A DNA stretch of 39,597 bases, from assembly GCA_014382905.1 (NCBI GenBank), contig JACNIU010000166.1, positions 1,877-41,473 of the forward strand, written 5' to 3'. Source of the DNA: Desulfobacterales bacterium (lineage in GTDB: Bacteria; Desulfobacterota; DSM-4660; Desulfatiglandales; Desulfatiglandaceae). Shown here in pieces: positions 10,019 through 18,858 of this stretch. Position 1 is the stretch's first letter, and each line of letters begins with the position of its first letter. Below the pieces are notes generated by a model. The model was not told the origin of the DNA. It saw only the letters and a program-made list of their open reading frames with translations, and searched no databases. The position numbers and the translations under genes are program-made.

Positions 10019-10420
10019 ATGATCGGACTGCTAATCATCTCCCACTGTAACCTGGGAAAGGAATTCCTGAACGCCGCTGAACTGATTGTGGGACGGCTGG
10101 AGGCAGCCGATTCCATTGCCATCACGCAGACAACCGAAAGCGAGGAGATACTGAAGGAGATTTCCGAAAAGATACGTGCACTGAACCAGGGGCAAGGGGT
10201 CCTTGTGCTTACCGATATGTTTGGCGGAACTCCTTCCAATCTAAGCCTATCCTTTCTAAATGACGAGACGCTCGAGGTATTGACAGGGGTTAACCTCCCG
10301 ATGGTTATTGCCGTTGCCAAAGACCGGGATAACCTGACATTAAATGAACTAGGTGAAAGGGCCCAGCAGGCAGGCAAACGGAGCATCACTTTAGCCGGGA
10401 AATTACTTAAGACCGCATGA
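10019..10420 (+). CDS. PTS system mannose-family EIIA component; track ORF starts at 9965
   Basis: MIGLLIISHCNLGKEFLNAAELIVG..., VLVLTDMFGGTPSNLS. Confidence 0.88.
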   Translation: MIGLLIISHCNLGKEFLNAAELIVGRLEAADSIAITQTTESEEILKEISEKIRALNQGQGVLVLTDMFGGTPSNLSLSFLNDETLEVLTGVNLPMVIAVAKDRDNLTLNELGERAQQAGKRSITLAGKLLKTA

Positions 10421-10905
10421 TCTCCCTCGTTAACGTAACCGAGGAAAATTTTCCGAAATTTCAGGCTGATATCCTTTTTATTGAAAACTGCTCGTTCCCG
10501 TCTCCCTGGGACTTGAACTCCTTTTCAAGGGAGATCGAGAGATTGATCTCTCACCTCTGGACCCTCTCAGTCGATCAGGTCCTGGCAGGATATATCTGCT
10601 TTTGGATTTTTGCCGGCGAGACCCATTTGATGAATGTAGCTGTTCATCGCGAATGGCGCGGGAAGGGCATTGGGTATCGTCTCTTGTCCAAAATGTTTGA
10701 AGTCTCAATATTTACGGGGGCTCAAACAGCATGGTTAGAGGTTAGGCCTTCAAACCTTGCGGCGAGGTCTCTATATGAAAAGGCGGGTTTCAAGGAGGTG
10801 GGCCGCAGGCCGCATTATTACGACGACACGCATGAAGATGCTATTATCATGTCTGTGCCTGTCAAAGGTAACTCTTCAATATTCAGTGGCAGTATAAAAG
10901 GCTGA
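10417..10905 (+). CDS. rimI: Ribosomal protein S18-alanine N-acetyltransferase-like GNAT protein
   Basis: HLMNVAVHREWRGKGIGYRLL, LEVRPSNLAARSLYEKAGFKEVGRRPHYYDDTHEDAIIM; start overlaps the preceding stop. Confidence 0.88.
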   Translation: MISLVNVTEENFPKFQADILFIENCSFPSPWDLNSFSREIERLISHLWTLSVDQVLAGYICFWIFAGETHLMNVAVHREWRGKGIGYRLLSKMFEVSIFTGAQTAWLEVRPSNLAARSLYEKAGFKEVGRRPHYYDDTHEDAIIMSVPVKGNSSIFSGSIKG

Positions 10906-11084
10906 CGCCCAAATTCCCAACAGGACTTTACCTGTTAAGGTTTTATCCGCGGGATATTGAGAAGATACTGTCAAAGGGACCGAAGTAAGTTAAAGTCAGT
11001 AAAACGCTGCAGGTAGAAGGTTTCATTAGGCTACTGATTGATTATCGAACCCAGTATCAAGACACAGGGATAAGGAGGTGGAAG

Positions 11085-12086
11085 ATGTCTTTAAGAGTGG
11101 CTGTAAACGGTTTTGGCAGAATCGGAAGGATGGTTTTCAGGGCCGGTATCAACAATCCCGCAATTGAATTTGTGGCCATAAATGATCTCACCGACCCTCC
11201 AACTCTGGCCCATCTGTTAAAATATGACTCTGTGCATGGAGTTCTTGGCGCTGAAATTTCGAGCACGGATAATTCCCTCATTGTCAACGGGAAAGAGATC
11301 GAGATATTCACTGAAAGGGACCCCTCAAATCTACCCTGGGGGAATCTCGGTATTGAAACGGTATTTGAGTGCACCGGCCTTTTCAGAGACAGGGAGAAGG
11401 CTTCGGGGCATTTAAAGGCCGGGGCCAAAAAGGTGATTATATCCGCACCGGCCAAGGGGCCTGATCTGACGGTGGTTATGGGGGTCAACCAGGATGAATA
11501 CGATGCCAGGAAACATCATATCGTTTCCAACGCCTCCTGCACAACCAACTGCCTTGCTCCCCCCTGCAAGGTCCTCCTGGATCATTTTGGGATTGAAAAG
11601 GGACTGATGACCACGACGCATTCTTACACCGGTGACCAGCGGCTCCTGGATTTCCCGCACAAAGATCTGAGAAGGGCGAGGGCCGCAGCGCTTTCCATGA
11701 TACCAACCACGACCGGGGCGGCAAAGGCCGTCGCTCTGGTCCTACCACAACTGGAAGGCAAATTAAACGGAATGGCCATCCGGGTGCCCACCCCTAACGT
11801 CTCGTTAGTGGACCTTGTCGCTCAGTTGAAGAAACCCGCGACCGCCACTGAAATCAACGATACCATGAAAGAGGCTGCCGGGACCTATCTCAAAGGGATC
11901 CTGGCCTTCAGCGAAGAGCCCCTTGTTTCTATTGATTTTAACGGCACAGCGGTTTCGTCTACCATAGACGGGCCATGCACCATGGCCATCGGTGATATGG
12001 TTAAGATCCTGGCCTGGTATGATAACGAATTCGGCTATTCCAACCGGATGGTAGATCTGGCCCTTCACATGGCCGGCAATACTTAA
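11085..12086 (+). CDS. gap: Type I glyceraldehyde-3-phosphate dehydrogenase
   Basis: [42 protein letters not shown]. Confidence 0.98.
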   Translation: MSLRVAVNGFGRIGRMVFRAGINNPAIEFVAINDLTDPPTLAHLLKYDSVHGVLGAEISSTDNSLIVNGKEIEIFTERDPSNLPWGNLGIETVFECTGLFRDREKASGHLKAGAKKVIISAPAKGPDLTVVMGVNQDEYDARKHHIVSNASCTTNCLAPPCKVLLDHFGIEKGLMTTTHSYTGDQRLLDFPHKDLRRARAAALSMIPTTTGAAKAVALVLPQLEGKLNGMAIRVPTPNVSLVDLVAQLKKPATATEINDTMKEAAGTYLKGILAFSEEPLVSIDFNGTAVSSTIDGPCTMAIGDMVKILAWYDNEFGYSNRMVDLALHMAGNT

Positions 12087-12133
12087 GTGATGACTTTTTA
12101 TAAGATTTATTGATTCTTGGAGTGCGCTGACAA

Positions 12134-12904
12134 ATGCTTGAAAGAAAACCGATGATTGCCGGCAATTGGAAGATGAATCTGAGCTATACTCAGGCAGAAA
12201 ATCTTATAAAGAGTATCGCTGAAGGAATAGAAGGCCTTGAGGGGGTGGATATTTTAGTAGCCCCTCCATTCACCCACCTCGCCCACGTCAGACAGGCCAT
12301 GGGGAACTCCCGGATCTTTCTGGCGGGGCAAAATATGCATTGGGAGATGAGCGGGGCTTACACGGGGGAGATATCCGGAAGGATGCTTCAGGAGGCAACA
12401 TGCACCCATGTCATCTTAGGCCATTCCGAAAGGCGCATTATATTTAAAGAAACGAGCGAGATGATTGACCTTAAAGTCAGGGCCGCATCTTTCCTGAGTC
12501 TAATTCCAATTTTGTGTGTTGGGGAAACACTTGAACAGAGAGAGGCCGGCCAGACCTTCGCGGTGATTAAGGAACAATTGGATCTTTCATTCCAAAACTT
12601 CAGGGCAGACGAACTGATGCGTCCCTCCACTATTCTGGCCTATGAGCCGGTTTGGGCAATCGGAACAGGCCGTACTGCAACGCCCGATCAGGCGGAGGAA
12701 GTTCACCGTTTTATTCGACAGTGGATCGAGAACAACTTCAATACAGGGACAGCGGCCCTGGTACGAATCCTATACGGTGGCAGCGTAAAACCCGAAAACA
12801 TTGCCGAACTCATGTCACAGCCGGATATCGATGGGGCCTTAGTCGGTGGGGCGAGCCTTAAAGGAGATTCATTTGTTCAGATCGCCCGTTATAAAGAAGG
12901 ATGA
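12134..12904 (+). CDS. tpiA: Triosephosphate isomerase
   Basis: IAGNWKMNL, LGHSERR, AYEPVWAIGTGRTAT, YGGSVKPEN. Confidence 0.98.
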   Translation: MLERKPMIAGNWKMNLSYTQAENLIKSIAEGIEGLEGVDILVAPPFTHLAHVRQAMGNSRIFLAGQNMHWEMSGAYTGEISGRMLQEATCTHVILGHSERRIIFKETSEMIDLKVRAASFLSLIPILCVGETLEQREAGQTFAVIKEQLDLSFQNFRADELMRPSTILAYEPVWAIGTGRTATPDQAEEVHRFIRQWIENNFNTGTAALVRILYGGSVKPENIAELMSQPDIDGALVGGASLKGDSFVQIARYKEG

Positions 12905-12958
12905 TTGAAACACTTTTTTATTGCAAATTAATTCATATTGGTTTAAATAATAGGATTG

Positions 12959-13133
12959 GAGACCTTTGAAAAATGCTCAATTTTGGTCAAGGTCAAGGAA
13001 GGTGAAAATTTCAACCACAGGAATATATTGAATATTTCGAGGATTGAAATTTGAGTCTGACCCCAGTACCATCTTCCGGAGCTACGGGGCAGGCGCTGAG
13101 ATTGGCCAAAAGGGGGCGTTTTGCAAAGGTCTC
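12959..13133. mobile_element. MITE-like non-autonomous element (~175 bp) with imperfect TIRs and 5-bp TSD GATTG
   Basis: GAGACCTTTGAAAAATGCTCAATTTTGGTCAA ... TTGGCCAAAAGGGGGCGTTTTGCAAAGGTCTC; GATTG at 12954-12958 and 13134-13138. Confidence 0.75.
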
Positions 13134-13180
13134 GATTGGTGTTACCAAATCCTGTTCAATTGACAGAAAGAGGCCTTTAA

Positions 13181-13510
13181 ATGGTACCTATTATAATTAT
13201 TCTTCACGTCTGTGTATGTGTCGCTTTAATCCTGATCGTCCTCCTCCAGAAGGGTAAAGGAGCTGGCATGGGGGCGGCCTTTGGAGGTTCCAGCCAGACT
13301 GTTTTCGGGAGCGCTGGCGCAACAACCTTTCTCCATAAGGTGACGACGGTAATAGCTGTAGTATTTATGCTGACTTCTCTGGGTCTTTCCTTTTTCTTCG
13401 GGAGAGGAGGCCCTTCCTCCATCATGGAGGATGTTAATCCCTCACAGCCTCCGGCGGCAGAAACAGGTGCTGCGCCGGCGAAAACCGGCGGAACCCAGGA
13501 TAAGCAGTGA
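13181..13510 (+). CDS. secG: Preprotein translocase subunit SecG
   Basis: MVPIIIILHVCVCVALILIVLLQKGKGAGMGAAFGGSSQTVFGSAGATTFLHKVT. Confidence 0.95.
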   Translation: MVPIIIILHVCVCVALILIVLLQKGKGAGMGAAFGGSSQTVFGSAGATTFLHKVTTVIAVVFMLTSLGLSFFFGRGGPSSIMEDVNPSQPPAAETGAAPAKTGGTQDKQ

Positions 13511-13523
13511 TAGGGAGAGACTT

Positions 13524-13610
13524 GCCGAAGTGGTGGAAATTGGTAGACACGCTATCTTGAGGGGGTAGTGGGCCACGCCCGTGCGGGTTCAAGTCCCGCC
13601 TTCGGCACCA
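13524..13610 (+). tRNA. tRNA-Leu(GAG), CCA encoded
   Basis: GCCGAAG/CTTCGGC acceptor stem, long variable arm, anticodon loop TTGAGGG, ACCA end. Confidence 0.94.
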
Positions 13611-13787
13611 TAATAATATTGGGCTGATGACGTTTTGCCTTTTGCGGTTTGTATTTATTGCTGCTCTAAAGAGACCATAAGAAATCCCCACCTGTTTTAC
13701 CCTGCTAATAACATCTGCGACTTCTGATGGTCGTTAACTCTATCCGAGATCAACCCTTCGGTTTAAGGCTTAGCCTCAGGACACTCA

Positions 13788-15266
13788 GTGGACAAGACCC
13801 TAAGTTTATCTCACATCGAAAATACCCTTCACCACCTCAATTACCGGTGGACCCTGCAGGCCCTTGCCATGTGGAAGGGAGACGAGGCCCCCTTTAAGCT
13901 TTACCAGTTCTATGACACATATGAGGATTTCATCAGCCTGGAGACCTTAAAGAATATCGACGACCTTGATGAAGGGTCTGAGAAAATCCGGCTGAAACAC
14001 GCCCTGATTGATCATTACCTGCAACGCGCCCTTCTCCCCCATGAGACGGAAATGCGCACCTGGATGAAGGGTGCCTCGGCTCATGTGGATGAAAAGAGAA
14101 TCTATTTCAAAGATATCATCCCGTGGTGTCAAAAGTACAGCACCTACGAGAAACGGCAGACACTGCAAAGGGAAACCGGTCCTCTCTGTAAATTCCTGAC
14201 CCCCTTTGCCTTGAATTATTGGAATATTCTTCTGGAGATCCTCGCGGGTGAACTGGGGTTTGAAAACTACTTAGACTATTGCCATGAAAAAAAAGGTCTT
14301 GATTACCACTATTATTATCAATTTCTGGAGAATCTCCTTTTAGAGAGTGATGACCTTTATTTTCCGGCGATGGAGCGCTGGTGCAGGGAGCGATTCGGAC
14401 GTCCGTTAAAGGATCTCACCCGATTCGATGCCATTAATATCCTGGGATTAAGCCATCTGGACACCCTCTTCCCCGAGAAACCTGTAGCGGCGTTGACATC
14501 TTTTTTTGAGTGCTGGGGGATTAACATTGAAGACACACCCGGACTCAACCTGGAAATCGGACGGGACAAAGGAAAAAGCGCCCAGGCGATGAGTTTTGTT
14601 CTCCAGGTGCCGGAAGAGGTCTACATCTTGATGAATCCGGAGGGTGGATGGATTGACCTGGAAACCCTGTGGCATGAATTTGGACATGGTCTGTCCGCTG
14701 TTTTTACCTCACCCGATCTCTCGATTGTAAAGAAAGACCTGGCCACATCGTTCAGCCTGTCCGAAGCATTCGCATTTCTTAACCAGAACCTAACCCTCTC
14801 TCTCCCCTTTCTGACGGACTATCTGGGGTTTGCGCCTGGTGTTTCAGAGGAACTTCACTATTATAAAATCCTCAAAGATCTTTCCATGTTCAGACGATAT
14901 TCCGCCAAGTTCTTGGCCGAGTATAAGATGTTTTCAACAGGAAATCTCTCAGACGGTCGACCCTATGCAGAATTGATGGCCCGATATACCGGTTTTTATT
15001 ACCAACCAGAAAGCCACCTTTTCGATCTGGTCCCCGAACTCTACACCCTGGATTATGTCCTGGGATGGCTGGCAGAGACCGTAATGGAGAGCCATCTTAA
15101 AGAGCGCCTGGGGTCCGGGTGGATGTTTAGTCAGGGAGCGGGCCGGATTTTGAAGGAATGGTGGCAACAGGGAAACCAGCACGACATCCCCATGTTCTTA
15201 GAGGTAAATGGCCTGGAGCCGTTAAATGCAGACCGGATCATGAAGCGGTGGAAGGAAGTGCTGTAG
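13788..15266 (+). CDS. M3-like zinc metallopeptidase (oligoendopeptidase-like)
   Basis: HEFGH zinc motif (LWHEFGHGLSAVF) and M3-like downstream region. Confidence 0.75.
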   Translation: MDKTLSLSHIENTLHHLNYRWTLQALAMWKGDEAPFKLYQFYDTYEDFISLETLKNIDDLDEGSEKIRLKHALIDHYLQRALLPHETEMRTWMKGASAHVDEKRIYFKDIIPWCQKYSTYEKRQTLQRETGPLCKFLTPFALNYWNILLEILAGELGFENYLDYCHEKKGLDYHYYYQFLENLLLESDDLYFPAMERWCRERFGRPLKDLTRFDAINILGLSHLDTLFPEKPVAALTSFFECWGINIEDTPGLNLEIGRDKGKSAQAMSFVLQVPEEVYILMNPEGGWIDLETLWHEFGHGLSAVFTSPDLSIVKKDLATSFSLSEAFAFLNQNLTLSLPFLTDYLGFAPGVSEELHYYKILKDLSMFRRYSAKFLAEYKMFSTGNLSDGRPYAELMARYTGFYYQPESHLFDLVPELYTLDYVLGWLAETVMESHLKERLGSGWMFSQGAGRILKEWWQQGNQHDIPMFLEVNGLEPLNADRIMKRWKEVL

Positions 15267-15316
15267 GCGTTTTTCATAAGGTCTCAAAGCCGGCGACCGT
15301 GAGGGTGAGATATCAT

Positions 15317-15350
15317 GTTGCGGGTTACGAGTTACAAGTTGCGGGTCAGC
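15317..15350. repeat. Short degenerate heptameric repeat (GTTGCGG/GTTACGA/GTTACAA/GTTGCGG/GTCAGCG)
   Basis: Direct reading of period-7 units. Confidence 0.6.
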
Positions 15351-16713
15351 GTTTGAGGATGTCCAGTTTCTTCGTTATGTTATCCTGAATCCAGTGGCTG
15401 TCCCACCATTCAATCGGATCAACGAACAGACCGTTGACCATGACACCAAAATGGAGGTGGTCGCCCCCGGCCAATCCGGTTTGCCCGGTTGATCCGATGA
15501 CCTCGCCTTTCACAACTTCCTGACCGGGCTGGACGCCAATATTGCTGAGATGCGAATACGTCGAAGCAAGACCCTGACCGTGATCCAAGACCACTGTCAG
15601 CCCATAGATCCCGAGGCGATCAGCAAAAATCACACGCCCGTTGTTGGCGGCCTCGACACCGGAATTGGCCAAAGAAGCCAGATCCACGCCCATATGCACC
15701 TGTTCATCGATTTTCTCGCCGTTATAATAGTAGATTCGCTTTTCGCCGAATGTGGCCATATTCGCAGCGTTTTTCAGCCTCAACCAGACCCCGTCCCAGT
15801 ATCGTGTGGGGCTTGTTTTTGTCCTCAGGTTGTAGAAGACCAATGCATTTTCACGTCTCAAATCCTGATTGATCTTGAGAAATTTTCCAATCTCCTCCCC
15901 GGTAACGTCCTTGAGATAAGAAGAGAAATAGGGGAGTATTCGCTCCATAAACCGGTCCGTTATATTGATTTTTTCTGTCCGGAAATGACTCTTCCTGACA
16001 TGGCAATAAAAGTTGGCTTTTGAACGGTTGCCTGCCTTGTCTTCTGCCCAAAGATAGATTTCCGGATCCCTCTCGGTATCGATAGGAATGCCGAAATAAC
16101 AGACATGCATCCCTTCTTGCGAGCCTTGTGCCGCCGGAAACCCAGGGAAAAAGGAGTCCTTTACAAAAAGCCCGCTCTTTGCCGAATCAGAACTGGTCTG
16201 GTAAACCACAAGGCCGCTTCCGCCTCTGTTGACATAATGAAGCCTGCTCACCGCCCTGATGGCGGGAGGGATCGTGTCAACGATCATCTTATGTTCAAGA
16301 ATCGACAGATTCCCGTCTCCCCCGCTTCTTCTTGAATAATCCCATACATGTACATAGAGATCCACCCTCCCCTGCGCCAAATTGAGCGTCGAGGGATCAA
16401 TGGAAAACCGGGTCTCAAAGCGATGTGTGCCGTCACAATTGAGCAGGCCCTTAAACGGGAATATCTTCTCGAGAACAGTCATATTCCGGCCCGCCTGCTG
16501 CAAAGAGACCTTAATATTCCTGAGCCCTCTTTTCGCGTCGGTCGCAATGAGGGAAAATTCTTTTTTTTCTGTAAGAAACTCGGGTAACGGTTCTAACTGT
16601 ACCCGGGGTGTTTCTGACTCAAAAATGGTAATCAAGAACCAGCAGAGAAAGCCCAGGACAATTAATATGGAGCTGACAGTCAACGCCAGTCCTAAATTTC
16701 GTTTTTTTCCCAT
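15346..16713 (-). CDS. M23-family murein metallopeptidase
   Basis: Membrane anchor; MGVDLASLANSGVEAANNGRVIFADRLGIYGLTVVLDHGQGLASTYSHLSNIGVQPGQEVVKGEVIGSTGQTGLAGGDHLHFGV. Confidence 0.95.
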   Translation of the reverse strand: MGKKRNLGLALTVSSILIVLGFLCWFLITIFESETPRVQLEPLPEFLTEKKEFSLIATDAKRGLRNIKVSLQQAGRNMTVLEKIFPFKGLLNCDGTHRFETRFSIDPSTLNLAQGRVDLYVHVWDYSRRSGGDGNLSILEHKMIVDTIPPAIRAVSRLHYVNRGGSGLVVYQTSSDSAKSGLFVKDSFFPGFPAAQGSQEGMHVCYFGIPIDTERDPEIYLWAEDKAGNRSKANFYCHVRKSHFRTEKINITDRFMERILPYFSSYLKDVTGEEIGKFLKINQDLRRENALVFYNLRTKTSPTRYWDGVWLRLKNAANMATFGEKRIYYYNGEKIDEQVHMGVDLASLANSGVEAANNGRVIFADRLGIYGLTVVLDHGQGLASTYSHLSNIGVQPGQEVVKGEVIGSTGQTGLAGGDHLHFGVMVNGLFVDPIEWWDSHWIQDNITKKLDILKR

Positions 16714-16876
16714 TTGATCGTGTCACCTTGTATGATAAGTTATTGCGCCATAACGCAAAACCAAGAAAGGACTTGAGCCCATCCCGTTAAAATAGTATCT
16801 GTTGAATGGCCCCTTAGTAAATAGCAGCAAAGCACCCTCATGGCAATTGTTTTTATGAAATGGAAAGGAGGATTAT

Positions 16877-17347
16877 GTGAAAACGCCTAAATATATCGGT
16901 GTCATTGGTGCGGGAACGTGCCCTGCCAGTACATATAACGTCGCAAGAAATCTCGGTTTTGAGATAGGCAAAAGGGGATGGGCCATTGTCTGTGGCGGAC
17001 TCAAAGGTGTTATGGAGGGAGCTGCAAAGGGATGTCTGGAAGCGGGCGGCATGACGCTGGGAATCCTTCCGGGACTTGATAAGAATTCTGCCAACCCCTA
17101 TATCACGATTCCGATCCCCACAGGTCTGGGTGATGGGCGGAACCTGCTCGTGGTCAGATGTTCCGATGTGCTTGTTGCCGTTACAGGGGGGTATGGGACA
17201 CTTTCGGAAATAGCCCTGGCCCTTAAAGCAAACAGGCCGGTTGTCGGGCTTGAGACCTGGGAAGAAATCCCGGGGGTACACTATGCGCACGATTACCTTG
17301 AAGCCATTCACCTCATCGAGACCCTGCTCCCCCAATCCTCTGACTGA
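16877..17347 (+). CDS. TIGR00725-type (SLOG/LOG-like) nucleotide-binding protein
   Basis: IGVIGAGTCPASTYNVARNLGFEIGKRGWAIVCGGLKGVMEGAAKG; GGYGTLSEIALALK. Confidence 0.88.
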   Translation: MKTPKYIGVIGAGTCPASTYNVARNLGFEIGKRGWAIVCGGLKGVMEGAAKGCLEAGGMTLGILPGLDKNSANPYITIPIPTGLGDGRNLLVVRCSDVLVAVTGGYGTLSEIALALKANRPVVGLETWEEIPGVHYAHDYLEAIHLIETLLPQSSD

Positions 17348-18638
17348 TCTCCCTCACCTTCCCCATAACCTCATCCGCGTCTACTGTCATAAATTCCTTA
17401 TCCTTCATCAGGACCCTTCCGTTTACAATGACGTCCTTCACATCGCCGCCATTGGCAGAATAGACCAAGGCGGATACAGGGTCGTATACGGGGCAGAGGT
17501 GGGGACTTTTGAGGTCGACCACGATAATATCAGCTCTTTTGCCCTGCTCAAGGGTTCCTATCTCCTTTTCAAGGCCCAGAACGGCGGCGCCGCCGACCGT
17601 AGCCATCCTGAGTGTAACGCCCGCATTGAGGCTCATCGGATTCCGATCAAAGACCTTGGCTAATTTGGTTGCAGTATCCATTTCGCAAAAAAGATCGAGA
17701 TTGTTGTTGGACGAGCACCCATCCGTGCCCAACCCTACGGTCAGGCCGATTTCTATCATCTGGGATATTTCGGCCACGCCCGACCCTAATTTCATGTTAC
17801 TTTCGGGAACATGTGCGATTTTCGCCCCTTTTTCTTTAAGACGTGCCATCTCACTGCTGTCCAGGTGCACCCCGTGGGCCGCAATCAAAGAACCGTCTAC
17901 GAGGCCCAATCGATCTAAGTAGGGAACCGGCCTTGTGCCGTAGCGCTTGATGATCTCATTCACTTCTTCAACGGTCTCGGAAAGATGGATCTGAAGGGGT
18001 AGCTGGTGCTCTTTAGATATTTCCCATGCGTTTCTCAGGGTTTGCCCAGAACAGGTCAGAGGGCTGTGACAAAAAATTCCTGGAATGACACGGTCGGAAA
18101 ATCCAAGCCACCTTTCTATGAATTCCTTGGCAATCCGGATATTCTCCCTGGGGTCAGGGATGCCGGGGGCAGGGAAATCGATAACGCCCTGGGCAATAAG
18201 TCCCCTGAGTCCGGCAGCATGTGCAGCACGAATCGTCTGGTCCTGAAAAAAATATCCATCCGCAAAACAGGTGGTCCCCGACGCTATCATTTCGAGACAC
18301 CCGAGAAGTGCCCCCCAGTAAACCGTTTCCGGGGTCAGAAATTTAGCCTCTGCAGGGAAGATCTTTTTAAGAAGCCACTGCTTCAAAGGAAGGTCGTCGG
18401 CCATTCCTCTGAAAAGTGTCATGGCCGCGTGGGTGTGGACATTGATCAGTCCCGGCATGATAATGGCATCGTGGGCGTCTATGATTTCAAACTGGCCGTC
18501 TAAAGGGATTCTCACTTCTTCGACCTTGCCGATACCGATTATTCGTCCGTTGGACACAAGGACTCTCGCCTTCGGGATCGGCGCCTCGCCATTTACCATG
18601 GTAATAGCGACACCCCCTTCGATCAAGAGGTCCGGCAT
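17313..18638 (-). CDS. 5-methylthioadenosine/S-adenosylhomocysteine deaminase-like amidohydrolase; track ORF extends to 18881, ATG at 18638 preferred
   Basis: MPGLINVHTHAAMTLFRGMADDLPLKQWL; GTDGCSSNNNLDLFCEMDTATKLAKV. Confidence 0.92.
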   Translation of the reverse strand: MPDLLIEGGVAITMVNGEAPIPKARVLVSNGRIIGIGKVEEVRIPLDGQFEIIDAHDAIIMPGLINVHTHAAMTLFRGMADDLPLKQWLLKKIFPAEAKFLTPETVYWGALLGCLEMIASGTTCFADGYFFQDQTIRAAHAAGLRGLIAQGVIDFPAPGIPDPRENIRIAKEFIERWLGFSDRVIPGIFCHSPLTCSGQTLRNAWEISKEHQLPLQIHLSETVEEVNEIIKRYGTRPVPYLDRLGLVDGSLIAAHGVHLDSSEMARLKEKGAKIAHVPESNMKLGSGVAEISQMIEIGLTVGLGTDGCSSNNNLDLFCEMDTATKLAKVFDRNPMSLNAGVTLRMATVGGAAVLGLEKEIGTLEQGKRADIIVVDLKSPHLCPVYDPVSALVYSANGGDVKDVIVNGRVLMKDKEFMTVDADEVMGKVREISQRIGGAGSR

Positions 18639-18660
18639 CTGGCGCCCGATGGCATTTTTC

Positions 18661-18740
18661 CCCATTCCCAACTCCCCATTCCGTACTCCGAAGTCCAAAT
18701 CCCGACTCCTCACTTCCAACTCTGAACTCCTCGCTTCAGC
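18661..18740. repeat. Degenerate heptameric tandem repeat (consensus about ACTCCNA, ~10-11 units)
   Basis: ACTCCGA AGTCCAA ATCCCG ACTCCTC ACTTCCA ACTCTGA ACTCCTC ... Confidence 0.7.
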
Positions 18741-18858
18741 GTTATTTTTCTTGACACGTCCTGCCTGCTGACAGAAAATAAAAGTTTGTTTTTGGATCTG
18801 GATCTCATCACTAAATTCTAGCGCATTCCGGGTATCTTGTTTATCTAAGGAGTAAATT

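Noticed and set aside
10911-10945. AACAGG-ACTTTA-CCTGTT hairpin after rimI as a terminator
   Set aside because: Short stem with only a weak T-run; not convincing.
13434-13691. Minus-strand 85-aa ORF with WCRRRDLNPHGRGPLPPQ
   Set aside because: Antisense translation across tRNA-Leu and the secG end, not a real gene.
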